Source: Allolobophora icterica
Lineage: Eukaryota; Annelida; Clitellata; Crassiclitellata; Lumbricidae
DNA: 64,000 bases
Assembly (NCBI GenBank): GCA_963556255.1
Contig: OY744604.1
Span: forward strand, 23,171,736 to 23,235,735
Reading direction: 5' to 3'
In this document: positions 35,804 through 52,344 of the stretch, in pieces
Numbering within the stretch: position 1 is the stretch's first letter
Layout of the letters: each line of letters starts with the position of its first letter
Notes under the pieces: model-generated
The model's database searches: none
Told to the model about the DNA's origin: nothing
What the model saw: the letters and a program-made list of their open reading frames with translations, nothing else
Program-made: the position numbers and the translations under genes

Positions 35804-35805
<2 letters not shown>

Positions 35806-35929
35806 CCTTGTGACAATGGCGAACCCTTAGCCTGAGGAATCTTGATAAAAAGGCTCTTGGATGAGTCGTGAGAAGATTTTATATCAAGCAATTGAAATGT
35901 TTAGTTCCTGTTTTATGAATAAACCTACT

Positions 35930-36155
35930 CCCCCCTCCTCGTCCAGACGTTCTCTTTTTATGTACAAAGTCGTATCCATGAATTTGGATGGAGTCACTTT
36001 AAAGGCTTCTACTTTGTCTTTTACTTACCTTCTACTCCGGCTTGGCTCTTCTAAGACTTTGCCTTTGCCTTTTTTGCCTTTAGTTGACTGTGAGGCGCCC
36101 TTGTAACGGAATGGCTGTGTTACGGCGCCATATAAATTGTCATTGTTATTATTAT
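35930..36155 (+). mobile_element. LINE 3' end
   Basis: The stretch ends TTACGGCGCCATATAAATTG followed by ATT triplets, the typical 3' terminus of CR1/L2-like copies. A degraded coding tail (TLSFTYLLLRLGSSKT) precedes it. Confidence 0.5.
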
Positions 36156-36159
36156 TATT

Positions 36160-38560
36160 AATGCATTTTTTGTGTGTTTTTATTTACCTTTCTTTTGTCT
36201 TCTTTTTTAAAACTTGCTCTCAGTCTGGTCTCCTTTGCCTCTTCTTTGCCTCCTTCTTTGCCTTCTTGTTTGCCTTTACTTACCTTCTTCTTTGGCTTCT
36301 CCTTTGCCTTCTTCTTTGCCTTCTTCTTAGCCTTCTTATTTCACTTTTTACTTACCTTCTTCTTTGCCTTCTTTTGTATCTTGCTCTCTGTCTTCTCTCT
36401 TGCCTTCTTCTGTGCCTTGTTTTTCCCCTTCTTCTTTGCCTTCTTCTTTGTCTTTTCGCTAACCTTCTTCTTGCCTTCTTCTTTGCCTTCTGCTGCATCT
36501 TGGTCTTTGTCTTCTGTCTTCCATTCTTCTTTGCCTTCTTCTTTGCCTTTTCCTTTGACTTCTTCTTTGACTTCTTCTTTGTCTTTTACTTACCTTCTTC
36601 TTTGCCTTCTTCCTTGTCTTCTTACTTACCTTCTTATTTTGCTTTCTTCTTTGGCTTCTTCCTTGACTTCTTCTTTGCCTCCTTCTTTGTCTTTGACCTA
36701 CATTCTTCTTTGTCGTATTCTTTGCCTTCTTCCTGGAACTCTCTTTTGCCTTCTCCTTTGGCTTCTTCTTTGACTTCTTCTTTGCCTTCTTTCTTTTTCT
36801 TTTACTTACCTTCTTTGCCTTGGCTTCTTTTTTACTTCTTCTTGCCTATTTTGCCTTCTTCTTTGTGCTTTTACCTACCTTCTTCTTTACCTGTTTTTTT
36901 ATCTTGCTCACTGTCTTGTCTCTTGCCTTTTCCTTTGCCTTCTTCTTTTCCTTCTTATTTGTCTTTTTACTGACCTTCTTTGCTTTATTGCTTTATCCTT
37001 TGGCTTCTTCTTTGACTTCTTCTTTGTCTTTTACTTACCTTCTTCTTTGCCTCCTTCTTTGTCTTTGATCTACATCCTTTTTTGCCTTCTTCTTGGAATT
37101 CTCTTTTGCCTTTCTCATTTGGCTTCTTCTTTGACTTCTTCTTTGACTTCTTTCTTGCCTTTTACTTACCTTCTTCTTTGCCTTGGCTTCTTTTTTTTAA
37201 CTCTTCTTGCCTTTTTTGCCTTCTTATTTGTGCTTTTACTTACCTTCTGCTTTGCCTTCTTTTTTTATCTTGCTCACTGTCTTGTCTCTTGCCTTCTCCT
37301 TCGCCTTCTTCCTTTTCCTTCTTATTTGTCTTTTTACTTACCTTCTTCTTTGCTTCTTTGCTTTCCTTTGGCTTCTTCTTTGACTTCTTCTTTGACTTCT
37401 TCTTTTTCTCTCTCTCTCTTACCTTTTTCTTTGCCTCCTTCTTTGTCTTAGACCTTCATTCTTCTTTGCCTTCTTCTTTGCCTTCTTTTGGAATTCTCTT
37501 TTGCCTTCTCCTTTGGCTTCTTCTTTGACTTCATCTTTGACTTCTTTCTTGTCTTTTACTTACCTTCTCCTGTGCCTTAGCTTCTTTTTTTACTTCTTCT
37601 TGCCTTTTTTCCTTCTATTTGTCTTTCTACTTACCTTCTTCTTTGCATCTTTGCTTTATCATTTGGCTTCTTCTTTGACTTCTTCTTTGCCTTCTTCTTT
37701 GTCTTTTTACCTACATTCCTCTTTGCCTTCTACTTTCCTTTTTTGCCTTCTTCTTTGTGCTTTTACTTACCTTCTTCTTTGCCTTCTTATTTTATCTTGC
37801 TCTCTGTCTTGTCTCTTGCCTTGTCCTTTGTCTTCTTCTGTGCCTTCCAATTTGTCTTTTTACTTACCTTCTACTTTGCCCCTTTGCTTTATCCTATGCC
37901 TTCTTCCTTGACTTCCTTGACTTCTTCTTTGCCTCCTTCTTTGTCTGTTTACCTACATTCTTCTTTGCCTTCTTCTTTGCCTTCTTCCTTGACTTCTCCT
38001 TTGCCTTCTCCTTTGGTTTCTTCTTTGGCTTCTTCTTTGTTTTTTACTTACCTTCTTCTTTGCCTTGGGTCTTTTTTGCCTTCTTTCCATTTTTTGCCTT
38101 CTTTTTGTGTTTTTATTTACCTTTTTTGTCTTCTTTTTTAAAACTTGCTCTCAGTGTTGTCTCCCTTGCCTTCTTCTTTGCCTCCTTCTTTGCCTTCTTC
38201 TTCGACTTCTACTTTGTCTTTTACTTACCTTCTTTTTTGCCTTTTTCTTTGTCTTTTTGCTTACCTTCTTATTTGCTTTCTTCTTTGCCTCTTTCTTTGT
38301 CTTTTACCTACATTCTTTTTTTGCATTATTTTTTAATCTTACTCTCAGTCTTGTCTCCTTTGCCTTCTTTCGTATCTTGCTTTCCGTCTTCTCTCTTGCC
38401 TTAGCCTTTCCCTTCTTCTTTCCCTTCTTCTTTGTCTTCTTTGTCTTTTCACTTGCCTTCTTCATTGCCTTCTTTGCCATCTTCTGTATCTTGCTCTCTG
38501 CCTTCTCTCTTGCCTTCTCCTTTGCCTTCTTCTTTGCCCTCTTCTTTGTCTTTTTTATGA
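36160..38560. repeat. 2.4-kb pyrimidine-rich satellite (TTGCCTTCTTCT family)
   Basis: Nearly continuous CTTCTTTGCCTTCTTC-like units on the + strand, with almost no A except in TTAC and GAC variants. A longer punctuation module containing CTTGCTCTCTGTCTTGTCTC recurs at about 36210, 36371, 36903, 37268, 37796, 38144, 38337, 38377 and 38488. All + frames are open as Leu/Phe/Ser-rich strings, and the minus strand gives Lys/Glu-rich strings. These follow from composition, so I call no gene. It starts at the tail of a LINE. Confidence 0.9.
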
Positions 38561-38569
38561 ATACACGTA

Positions 38570-39488
38570 GTTCTATAGTCAATATATCGCTTCGGCGTCG
38601 ACAAAAATTCAGGCCTTTGCGCACTGACTTGAACAGTAAAATAGCAAAGAGCATTTGGCAAGATAAGAATTTAGTAAGCAAGGATCAGTCAGTCAGTAGT
38701 CAGTCAGGCAATGACCTACAGACGATCTGTGACGGATATTGTAAATGCATCTATGCGCATGCGAACGATAGCATACCATTTTAGGCCGACGCATCACCAA
38801 GGAGAGGCGCCGGCAGCGTGACGCACTGGACGCACGTGCGTCCACCTACCAAATCAAATCCACACAAGGATTAGGCATCGCACCGATATTTTGGACAATT
38901 TCACTGTGCAATTTTGATTTACCATATAAATTATTACACTTGTAAAATCTAAGACCCTGGGGAGCTAAGTACCTCAGGGAAAATATAATGATAATGAATA
39001 TAATTAATATCCGTGCATTAGGCTGTAAAAATTGGTACCCCCATGCTTTAGACCAAAGTTGCGCCTCTGAGCTAGGTTGCTCCGAGCGGGTTATAATTCT
39101 CTCGTGTTAGTAGTCATCATTACAAACTGGGACAAAGCCAGGACTTACCGAGGCATAGCTGCAGATGTTCCGCTGCCGTAGCCTGTGCCGGAAACTTGTC
39201 TTCATCCAAATGACGAACTTAAGACGATCAACGTCCTTATGTTTCAGCAGGTTTAGCACTGCCTGATGCTTGGACTAGAGATGAATATTATGCGGATTTT
39301 GTAAATTCGTATCGAGCAGCCTAAAAATTTCAGCTTTGGTTAACACAATTTACGCCGAGCCGTTTGGCCAAGTGAATTGCCAAAGAAGTATGGCTTATGA
39401 CGTCACCAAATGACGTGATTAAAACAATTACCGTTGCGTAACTCGGCGCAGTATCTTGAAGGCAATGGCGCAGCGCTATCGTTATTAC
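38570..39488. other. No recognisable feature
   Basis: Unique-looking sequence after the pyrimidine satellite. I found no exon or transposon end that I can support. Confidence 0.4.
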
Positions 39489-39672
39489 CAGAGGCGTCTA
39501 TCCCCTCCCCCTAAGTCATTTGAGCAACTTCCTCTTTCCTCTGCTCTTCGCCAATCCCCATTCCTTCCCCCATTAATGGTGGCACACACACACTGAAAGA
39601 TCTCCCCCTCCCCTATTTCTTGGATGGAGCATTTGCTCCAAGGCTTCTATGGTGTAGGCCTAGACGCCCCTG
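39489..39672. mobile_element. Candidate short hAT-like element
   Basis: CAGAGGCGTCTA at the left and its near inverse TAGACGCCCCTG at the right would make hAT-like termini of a 184-bp element. The flanking 8-mers (GTTATTAC and AATGCGAA) do not match, so the call is weak. Confidence 0.3.
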
Positions 39673-39699
39673 AATGCGAAGCAGTTCGCTAACTGTTTA

Positions 39700-40184
39700 T
39701 TTATTCATTCATTCATTCATTTGAGCACTTATATAGCGCGTCTTCAAGGGGACTACTCAGAGGCGCTCCCGACTTCAGCACGAACAAAAAGAACAGTTTT
39801 TAACGCAGTGTAGAAAGACTCGGGTTGGGTTTTCGGGAGGAGACGCAGCTCCAGAGGGAGCCCGTTCCAAACCACAGGACCAACCACCAAAAAGGCCTGA
39901 TTTTGCATGGTGGCAGTACGAGCAAATGGCACAACAAGCACCCCCCCTCTCCGCAGAGCGGAGTGAGCGACCACGGGTCTCACCGGCAGGTAGGCAGAGG
40001 GACCTCAGATAGGCTGGAGCGATGCCCAGCTGGCAGCGCCAGACCAAGGAGGCAATCCTATACTGGATGCGCAGGGGAACCGGTAGCCAATGCAAGTCCC
40101 GGAGCATGCAGTCGGACACATGGTCAAACTTGGATATACTGGCTATCACACTACACTTTTCCCCAGCCAGATTTAGTCGCATAA
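39700..40184 (-). mobile_element. 5'-truncated CR1/L2-type LINE
   Basis: On the minus strand: ISKFDHVSDCMLRDLHWLPV, RIQYRIASLVWRCQLGIAPA and then, after a frameshift, VVGPVVWNGLPLELRLLPK. The 3' end is GCGCTATATAAGTGCTCAAA plus an (ATGA)n tail at 39705-39720. Confidence 0.85.
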
Positions 40185-40189
40185 TAAAC

Positions 40190-41440
40190 AGAATTTATGC
40201 TATACCAAGTTTTTCTTAAATTTCTCCTCAAATAGTTCATGAGATTATCACGCTAACGCAGATTCTCAAACCACACAATGAAGCAGCTACATGTACAAAA
40301 TTGTACATGTACCTGTACACCACTGTAAATTACCATCAACCACATTAGTTCAAATATTATTAGGACAATCAATTCAATGCTGCCTGCAGCTGCAAATCGT
40401 GTGAGCCAATCATTTAGGAGTGATGACAGAATACATGTGCATGTACAGTCCTGTACACAGCAAAGTTGAGTCCGTAGCTTACCCTACTTAAGCGCACAAA
40501 CTCAAATGATATATTCCTCTACGTCTCTGGATGTAGACTCAAAGTCAGAAAAAGTGAAGGCCAGCGAACATTTCGTTACAATCATTATCTTCAAGTAATG
40601 GCTGTTATGATACTTTGCTCATCCAAACTGGCGGACGGATAAGCTTTCGAAGGGTGAATGGGGGGATTTAAGTTATCCTTATTGGTTGGTTTGTGTACCA
40701 TTTGTAAACTATTTCTACCAATTGTGTCCTGGTCAGCAATTCTTGGACCTTCTTGAGCAATAAGTATAAGCTGATCCACTCCTATCAGCACTGAAATAAT
40801 AAAGCAATTTTGTTAAGATGACAGCTTAAAATGCTACCATTACAATGTCGAAATTAAACATTTCTAAAAAGGGGAGGGGCATATCCTCCTCCCCCAAACT
40901 CCTCCCCCGACTCGGCGCTGTAGACGCTCATTGGTCATTCCCTCACAAACCTCGATTCCTCCCCTCGAGAGGAGGGGGACTAGATTAAACACTGGTTGAC
41001 GACGACGATGATTATATTTATGATAACGATGATGATGACCACAAGGACCACAGCAATGAGCATCAGAATTTTATTTCAGAGAATGATTGAGAACTTCTCT
41101 CAAATTTCAGGCCAAATTCCAAAAGCTGCCTCGTGACCTGTTCTTACAGTGTCCAATTTTACATTAGATATAAAAACTTTTATAGTTTTGATGTTATTTA
41201 CGCTTACATTCCTTCGTTTCATCATTTCTAAAGCATAATAGTTCGAGGGAGCTTCTGATGTCACTACGATCATGACCTACCATTCTTGATTAACCAACTT
41301 TTTCAGCAGAATAGATTGGTTGTGTTGCATATCGGTAACATAAAATAATGTTAACAGCTTCAAATAAGGGCAATTCAAGCTTATAATAATTACTATTGTG
41401 TCGATGTCAATCTTCTTCTATCGGGTACTATTTGCTGGCA
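40190..41440. other. Non-coding stretch with TGTACA-rich palindromes
   Basis: No exon is visible. Two clusters of TGTACATGTAC-like palindromes occur at about 40290-40325 and 40432-40460, and a GAT triplet patch near 41000-41040. Confidence 0.4.
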
Positions 41441-41441
41441 G

Positions 41442-41634
41442 GTTAAGATTTGCGTAATTATGGTTGCCCCGTTGTTTTATATCGTTGAAGGCGTGTTCTG
41501 TCTGTTGTGTGGCCACGATATCGATGATGACGCTTGCAAAAACAACAAACTAGACAAAGAAGGCTGTTATAAACGCTTGGGTTTTGATATGTCCCAATCC
41601 TGCGGAATGTCCGTACGGTACGAGAAGACAAGAG
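41442..41634 (+). CDS. Candidate exon of a small cysteine-rich secreted protein
   Basis: The interval is bounded by an acceptor (TTGCTGGCAG) and a donor (AGAG then GTAGAA) and is open in phase 0 for 64 codons. It encodes a hydrophobic stretch (VKICVIMVAPLFYIVEGVFC) followed by LLCGHDIDDDACKN, EGCYKRLGFD and SQSCGMSVRYEKT. A leader followed by C-x2-C...C...C...C is reminiscent of the first half of Ly6/uPAR-like domains, and the closing phase-1 intron is common in that family. I could not find a following exon, so the identity is speculative. Confidence 0.35.
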
Positions 41635-41639
41635 GTAGA

Positions 41640-42589
41640 ATAAACAGTTTCTCATAATTAATTATTACAGTGGGTAGGCCTACTGCCACGCTGAAACATT
41701 GCCAGTTCGTAAGTTTACACAAACTGGCTGGTGACACTGCACATGGCTACTGTAGGCTGCTTAATGCTTATACAACTTTCAGTGAAAAGCGGTTTGATTT
41801 GATACTAAGATACCACATTTATTCCGAGGAATTTGGATATTATTTATTAGAAAAGTTAACCAGGTTTATATCTTCAGCTATATTGTAAATTCATAAACTG
41901 TCTTCTTTTGGGTGTAATTAACATTGGTGTCGTCAAGGTCAAAATCAGTAATGTCCACGCATGTCTCAGAGGATCGAGACGTTTTAGATCAATTTCATTG
42001 TGAAATCGTCAGAGTTGATAGATTGTTACATTTGCTGGTATTGTTACTGTAATTGGTAACATCAGGTTCTTGAAGTTACGGCATATGAGAAGAGGAAGGG
42101 GCATGTTTTGAGAGTGTGTCGAGAAGAGTCTGAAAGAAATGGTCTCAAGTAATGAGTTTTTGAAGGAAAAAGTGCTGCATGTCGTGATCCCTGCCTTAGA
42201 TGAATACGACCTGATACGAGTCGTAGTTCCAAGAACCAGAGTAAGAGACTATCCCTAGCTTGCTAGTACTACAGTAACTGGAAACGTATTCTGCGAAACC
42301 TGGTCAATGTCACATAAAAGAATGAGGCACTTAAGTGCAGTCAAATGCAGTAACCGCAGCACACGGTTGAGCCCACAGATCAGCACTCACTGATGCAAGA
42401 TGGCGCCGTATCCAGATATGGATCCACCAGGGATGTAAAGGATAGGTATACGGCCTATTCGTCAGTACACGAAGGCTTCTCAAGACAGTTGTAAATCAGG
42501 CACTTCATGACCCACTCGCAATTTATAACAATCCAATCTAATTGTAATCTGGTTGTATTCAATTTTAATTCCAGAGACAACTGTGAGCA
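41640..42589. other. No recognisable feature
   Basis: I found no partner exon for the cysteine-rich candidate and no repeat termini here. Confidence 0.4.
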
Positions 42590-42826
42590 ACAAATTTAGT
42601 TTAAGATGAGTTTAGGCAGAATGCTAATTGCACGTCTACTTGATTTTTGTTGTCCATTTAGGTAGAAACTGATGATCACGGGGAAAATAGTAGGCCTATT
42701 TTAAAAGAATAGAAAATCGCTAGACAAAGGAGCAGTAATAAATGCAGTTAGAATAATACTTCAGGTCAAAATTATTCACTTTGCTTATGTCTGAATGAAA
42801 AGACCAACATATTTAATCGCTTCGAG
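42590..42826 (-). pseudogene. Propeller-like gene, C-terminal exon relic (unit 1)
   Basis: The segment matches 54825-55080 and, more distantly, the C-terminal coding part of the genes at 44607 and 55435 (landmark TGATTTTTGTTGTCCATTTA). Stops interrupt all frames. It ends where the hAT element is inserted. Confidence 0.55.
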
Positions 42827-44147
42827 CAGGCCCGGATTAAGCCCTCGGGGGGCCCCTCGCCAAATTTCTGGGGCCTTAATCCCCTATCCCTTCCCTCACC
42901 ATACCCCTTCTTCCCTTCCAAATGTTAATGCATGTCTATTATTGACTATATAACTTAAATTTAATAAATAATTATGTAACTTAATAAAAACCAAAAAACA
43001 TGGCACTTTATTATAGGCCCTAGGCTCACTTTCTAAGACAAAGCTGCTGTTTTCAGCAATTCGTGACTGTCAGTATAAGTCACGGTGCCAAACAAAGATT
43101 AAAAGTGAATGAAAGTTAGCTGTCATCAATTTCAATGATTCATACAATAAATTTAACTTTAACAGACTACATAGTGACGTCCTACAGCTAAGTCGATACA
43201 GTAGATATTGTTCAGTTTAACAGTTTCAAATTTTATGATTAAAAACTTTAGGTTCATATTTTTTTACTCTTGGCAGTAGCAAACTAGGCCTAGTCAAGAA
43301 TGTCATCGAAAGAAACAGTAGCCTATCTAAGAGATCACTCTCAACACTGAGAAGTTCCAGTGCAGTTAGGCGTTTGCTGTCATCGTACTCCATACATAAC
43401 ATAACATAACAAGGGTTATAAGTGGTTCAGAAGACGTGTAGTCTGTGTTAGAACCACTGCATCTGCCACTGACGGGTCCAAAACTGAAATTTGTGTTGTT
43501 ACCGCTAAAGCAGCACAGGATACAGTACCAGACTCACAAATTTCATACACTGCTGATGTACCTTCAGTGCAAGGCGCACAGCTACCACCTAAATTTCGAT
43601 CCTGCCCTTCGTCTGGTTCATTTGATGTGACTGTCTTTTTCGAGTGTACGAAAAATCTCTCCAGTTTCGCAACAGAGGCAATGCTATTTCTGTCCCTGTC
43701 AGTACGTTCTAGAGATACTCGCCTTTTTTCAGCACCGGAAAGTTTAAATAATTATGTTATTCTTTGGCATTGTTTACTATTCGTGAATATAATTATATAA
43801 TATCCTGCACGGTTGTTTATTTGTTTTGAGACGAAGACGAAATTATCAATAACGATGAGTCATGACGAGTACAGCAGAGAATGGTTTATATTTTTAAAAA
43901 ATGAATAATTATAACTGGCATAGATATGGGGGCCGTTGATCGCCATCATAAGAATCAATCACCAATTCACAATCACAACTGACTCCTGACGTAAAGTTAC
44001 ATCGCCCTAGTGCCCTTGAAGAGAAAAGCTAGCTGAATAAATGTGAAAATGCATATTAAAAAAATTCGTCTTCTTCATCCGGGGGCCCCCTGACGACGGG
44101 GGGCCCCCCGCCATGGCATAAATGGCATACTGGTTAATCCGGCCCTG
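42827..44147. mobile_element. hAT transposon (CAGG-CCGGATTAA type)
   Basis: Left terminus CAGGCCCGGATTAAG and right terminus TTAATCCGGCCCTG are inverted, with perfect 8-bp duplications GCTTCGAG at 42819-42826 and 44148-44155. Unit 2 keeps the empty site near 55073. No transposase domain is clear inside. The internal segment around 43403-43455 recurs at 1796-1850. GGGGGGCCCC blocks lie inside both ends. Confidence 0.88.
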
Positions 44148-44249
44148 GCTTCGAGGTTCAAAACAATACCTGTAACATCGACTTGACTGATATATAACTA
44201 AACTCTGGAACCCTAACAACTAGCCGAGTCTGTCATATACCACAAACAA

Positions 44250-44315
44250 CCTCTGATTAGATTGTGCTGCGAGAGGCGCTTTATAAATGCGTACATTATA
44301 CAATACAATACAATA
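44250..44315 (+). mobile_element. LINE 3' end with (ACAAT)n tail
   Basis: GCGAGAGGCGCTTTATAAAT followed by ACAATACAATACAAT, a typical terminus of a very short LINE copy. It is not seen at the equivalent place of unit 2. Confidence 0.5.
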
Positions 44316-44606
44316 TGACCCAAGTGCATACGAATGCAAGGGTAGAAGCAGCCTCATCAGAAAGCTAGCGTTTAATGGCAGCTAAGATTTGTATTCGTGC
44401 AAACTTCTCGCGCAGTCATATTTAAAATTCCCTGGCTGTTTGCATAATAAGTGCAAAAGAAAAATAAACATAGAAAGAAAAAATCGAGTCATTTATTCTG
44501 ATGCCTTTATTTACATCCACAGTACAACACGAAAGATGTGCACTTTATTGTATGACAATCGGTTGTAGGTGGAAGTCTACAGTTTTCGAATAATCGCATT
44601 TCGAGT

Positions 44607-48976
<4,370 letters not shown>

Positions 48977-49760
48977 TTCTCTGAGAAGTTCAAAGTCCTG
49001 CAGTTCAGAAAACAACATAATATATTTCTTGTTACACATATACAACACACTGTACAAACAGTGTACATATCTGCGTCACTGCTGTCTGTAGTCAGCAGCG
49101 CTCTGAATCTGAAATCCAACGATTAAAGGTTTGCACCTGCAGAGCAAACTCCGTGAAACAACCATAAACAAATTGCTCGTTCACACTTGTGAAGAGTCTC
49201 GGAATAATTATGATTACCACCTTGCGCGTATTTCGTGCAATGAATAAACAAGTGGCCTCCCTCCCAAATAAAAAAAAGTCGCTGACCTGAGACCATGTCT
49301 ATGTTTCTTCGCACCAACAGTGTCCAAAGAGTGTCCAAAGAACATAAACCTATTCTCAGACAGTGACTGCAGTAGAATAAGGATACCACGTAGAAGCCCC
49401 TAAGCCTTTGCAGATGTTTAATCCTCTTTACATTGGCCATTCAGTTTCAGATGACAATCCCGACCACTAAACTTTTCTAAGCTTAAGGTATTCATTTTGC
49501 AACACATCCCAAACCAATAATAGGTGATGCGAATTATTTTAAATCAAAGCATGGACTGCTAAAATAATATGGCATCACCAACATGTAATGAACAGCTACT
49601 TATTATCCCTGGAGAGGAATTCCTTAGTTGGGCTCTGCGCATGTGCAATAGCCCGCGCCGGGGAACAATAATTCCAATATCCGAGCAATACTTGCCTACT
49701 GGTGAAGAATTTGTTCAAAATGAACTTCGTCGCCATTTTAGTCTAACGTCAGCAGTGCTT

Positions 49761-50419
49761 TTGTGAACCACTCAAAATTCTACAGGCGTCATAAAATTAA
49801 TGTCTAGATTACTAATTGACTAACCGCGAAGATGCTGATTCCTTCCGACTGATGGCAGTATTTACCTGTTTCTCTAGTTTCTAAACGACTTCCACTGCGT
49901 TTTCGTTTCTGGAATGGACTCGCCTAACACTTACTTTTGCATAAGGTTTATATAGGAGACAGCTATTTCATAGGCGAGAGATGCAGGATGCAAAAATTAA
50001 GATAGACGCCCTTGATAAATGTGTTTTCTCGATGTCATACTGTGATCGTGACAGATGCTCATTTGTAAGTATAAAACTCACAGATTAAAGCCTGAGTTAT
50101 TGTTAATTTTCTCGCTTACGGTAATCTTGTCATCTTTTAAACTGCGAAACATCCGCTGCATTAATTTTACAGGTGTTGTTTTAATTTAATTGAAAAACTT
50201 TATCGATATAGGCCCCTACGAGTTATAAGAAACCACATGCATAACAATGACACACAATTTTGGTGTCAAATAGAACATTCAATAATATTAAACAGTGATC
50301 CACAAATTGAGTTGCTTACATCTACAGTTGTTAATAAGCAGGCAATAAATAAATTATTTGGTTTATAATTGGCATTCTTCGGTCGTCTAACACAATTGTG
50401 CATATAAATTAACTCACAT
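49761..50419. other. No recognisable feature
   Basis: AT-rich sequence between the end of duplication unit 1 and a LINE. No exon is supported. Confidence 0.4.
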
Positions 50420-51440
50420 CAGATCTTGAGACCAACAACTGACTCCTCGTGATCCAATCTGGGTTTCGTAAAGGACATGCAGCTGAAACCCTGCTTCTTC
50501 GTCTCCTTTCGGACAACTACAGGGCTACTGACAGATCGCAAATTACTTTATTGGCTCTTTTTAATGTAAGCGCGGCATTTTATATTGTTGATCATGAGAT
50601 ACTTATTGAGCGATTGAAAATATCTTTTGGCCTGTCTGGAACCTTCCTCTGCTGGTTGGGATCCTTCCTCCGTGAGCGCTCCCTCTGTGTGGTCCGTGAG
50701 TATTCCAGGTCCCAATGGGTTCCTGCCCCTTATGGGCTACCCCAGGGCTCTGTCCTGGGTCCCCTTCTCTATTTCCTTTACACTTCCGACCTTGCTACGC
50801 TTCTTGCCTCATATGCCGCTTTGGCCCAGCTCTATGCTGATGATGTCCAAGCATACTTGCATTACTCTGCCTCCGATGCTGCTATGGCTACTCAGAACAC
50901 TAGCCTCATCATGGGAGCCCTGGAGGCCTGGATGTCGTCTAATCGGCTGCGGTTCAATCCTTCTAAAACCCAGTTCATCTGGTTGGGTACCCGACAGCAA
51001 CTGGCTAAGCTGGACACTGCTGCTTTCCCTCATTTCACCTTCTCCACTGTTGTTCGTGACCTTGGTGCTACCTTAGATCAAGAGCTCACATTTGCTCTCC
51101 AAATCAATCACCTCAGTCCTTATTGTTTCTACCAACTGCGCCAGCTGCGTACTGTCGCTCGCTCCCTCTGCTACATCCACACTTATTCACTCCTTTGTCA
51201 TATCTTGACTTGACTATTGTTGTTCTCTTTATGCTGGTCTCCCTGCTAGCCGTCTAAGGTGCTTGGATCGGGTCCTACGCTCCGCAACCCGCCTCATCGG
51301 CCGCATACCCAAATTTGGCCATGTATCGAGGTACATGCTTGATGTTCTCCACTGGCACCCTCTTCAGCAGCGTATTACGTATAGGTTGGCTGCCCTAGTC
51401 TGGCGCTGCTTGCTTGATCTTGCTCCGCTCTATCTCCGCG
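50420..51440 (+). mobile_element. 5'-truncated CR1/L2-type LINE with RT
   Basis: One long frame from 50449 gives QSGFRKGHAAETLLLRLLSD, ALFNVSAAFYIVDHEIL, YGLPQGSVLGPLLYFLYTSD, LAQLYADDVQAYLHY and LRFNPSKTQFIWLG. It breaks at about 51213 and continues to YMLDVLHWHPLQQRITYRLA. The RT YADD motif is intact but the N-terminus is absent. Confidence 0.9.
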
Positions 51441-51659
51441 AGCTCAGCACGTTAATGAAATCAATTTGTTTTCTGATAGTTCTGTTTAACGACGCTGTGT
51501 CATAACAAAGATGTTTAGCATCGCCCTTCTCATATATACCGGCTTGGGACTGGCACCACTTGAAAACGGCTATGGTCAGTTTCAGTTTTATGAAAGCAAT
51601 AGCTTTATTTGCAGTCTTGTGTGCAGTTCTATGCAAGCTGTTCTATTTACAGGTCTCTA

Positions 51660-51790
51660 TAAATGTGTAATTGTTCGGGCGCATTTGAAATTCGGCCTTG
51701 TCTCTGAATACATGCTAGATGTTCTCCACTGGTTACCACTCTCGCAACGCATTGGTTACCGGATTGCCTCCACAATAGTATACCGTTATG
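51660..51790 (+). mobile_element. Second LINE fragment
   Basis: LKFGLVSEYMLDVLHWLPLS and QRIGYRIAS repeat the same ORF2 segment as the end of the preceding copy, so this is a separate short insertion or an internal duplication. Confidence 0.7.
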
Positions 51791-52149
51791 GCGCCTGCTG
51801 ATTAGTTCCCGGCGCAGCCGCCATCCACCGCCGCCGCCGCTAAGCCCTCAAGTCGAAACCAGTCGATAAGCTTTCGACTGCTAGCGACTTCGTTCACTTA
51901 ATATTTTGCTTGCTGTTTTATTCGTGGTTTCCAAGTTTCGGTTTGACGAAGATATCAACAGCAGCACATGAGCAACACTTGCAATATGTACTATGTATAT
52001 TCGTTTACTGAGTAAACTGGTTGTCATACCGCAACCAGGAACAACAAAATTAAGAAAAGAAAGGAAATGAACATTCAATCGAATCAACAAATGGCAATGC
52101 TCGGAACTATCCTGTATAAAGTACTCTCGGGATGAAGTTTCGATTGTCT

Positions 52150-52310
52150 TTCTTCGGTAGTTCGGGCGCTTCCGTAAGTTGTAGCCTCGAACAATCATCA
52201 TCGGTGGAAAGAGATCACGAAGGACATGGTACATGTTCCTACTAACTGCCTGTAGCAACCTGGCGTCTGCCTCTGCCACCAGCTCTTCCATGGTGGGGAA
52301 TTCCATGGGT
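52150..52310 (-). mobile_element. LINE ORF2 C-terminal fragment
   Basis: The minus-strand frame MEELVAEADARLLQAVSRNM...YNLRKRPNYRRKT resembles the extreme C-terminus of LINE ORF2 proteins. An ACAAT repeat lies at 52322-52343. Confidence 0.5.
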
Positions 52311-52344
52311 AAGAAGCTCATGCAATACAATACAATACAATATT

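Noticed and set aside
38304..38681. Lys/Glu-rich 125-codon minus-strand frame that could be a nuclear protein
   Set aside because: It is the complement of the same satellite. The unit spacing drifts out of frame elsewhere in the array.
36137..38784. Several open frames of 130-280 codons on the + strand, rich in Leu, Phe and Ser
   Set aside because: They overlap in all three frames and arise from the pyrimidine-rich repeat composition. There is no stable domain or splice structure.
49123..49440. 105-codon minus-strand frame partly shared with 58820-59002
   Set aside because: The nucleotide similarity comes from the tandem duplication upstream of exon 1, and the reading frame is not kept between the copies.
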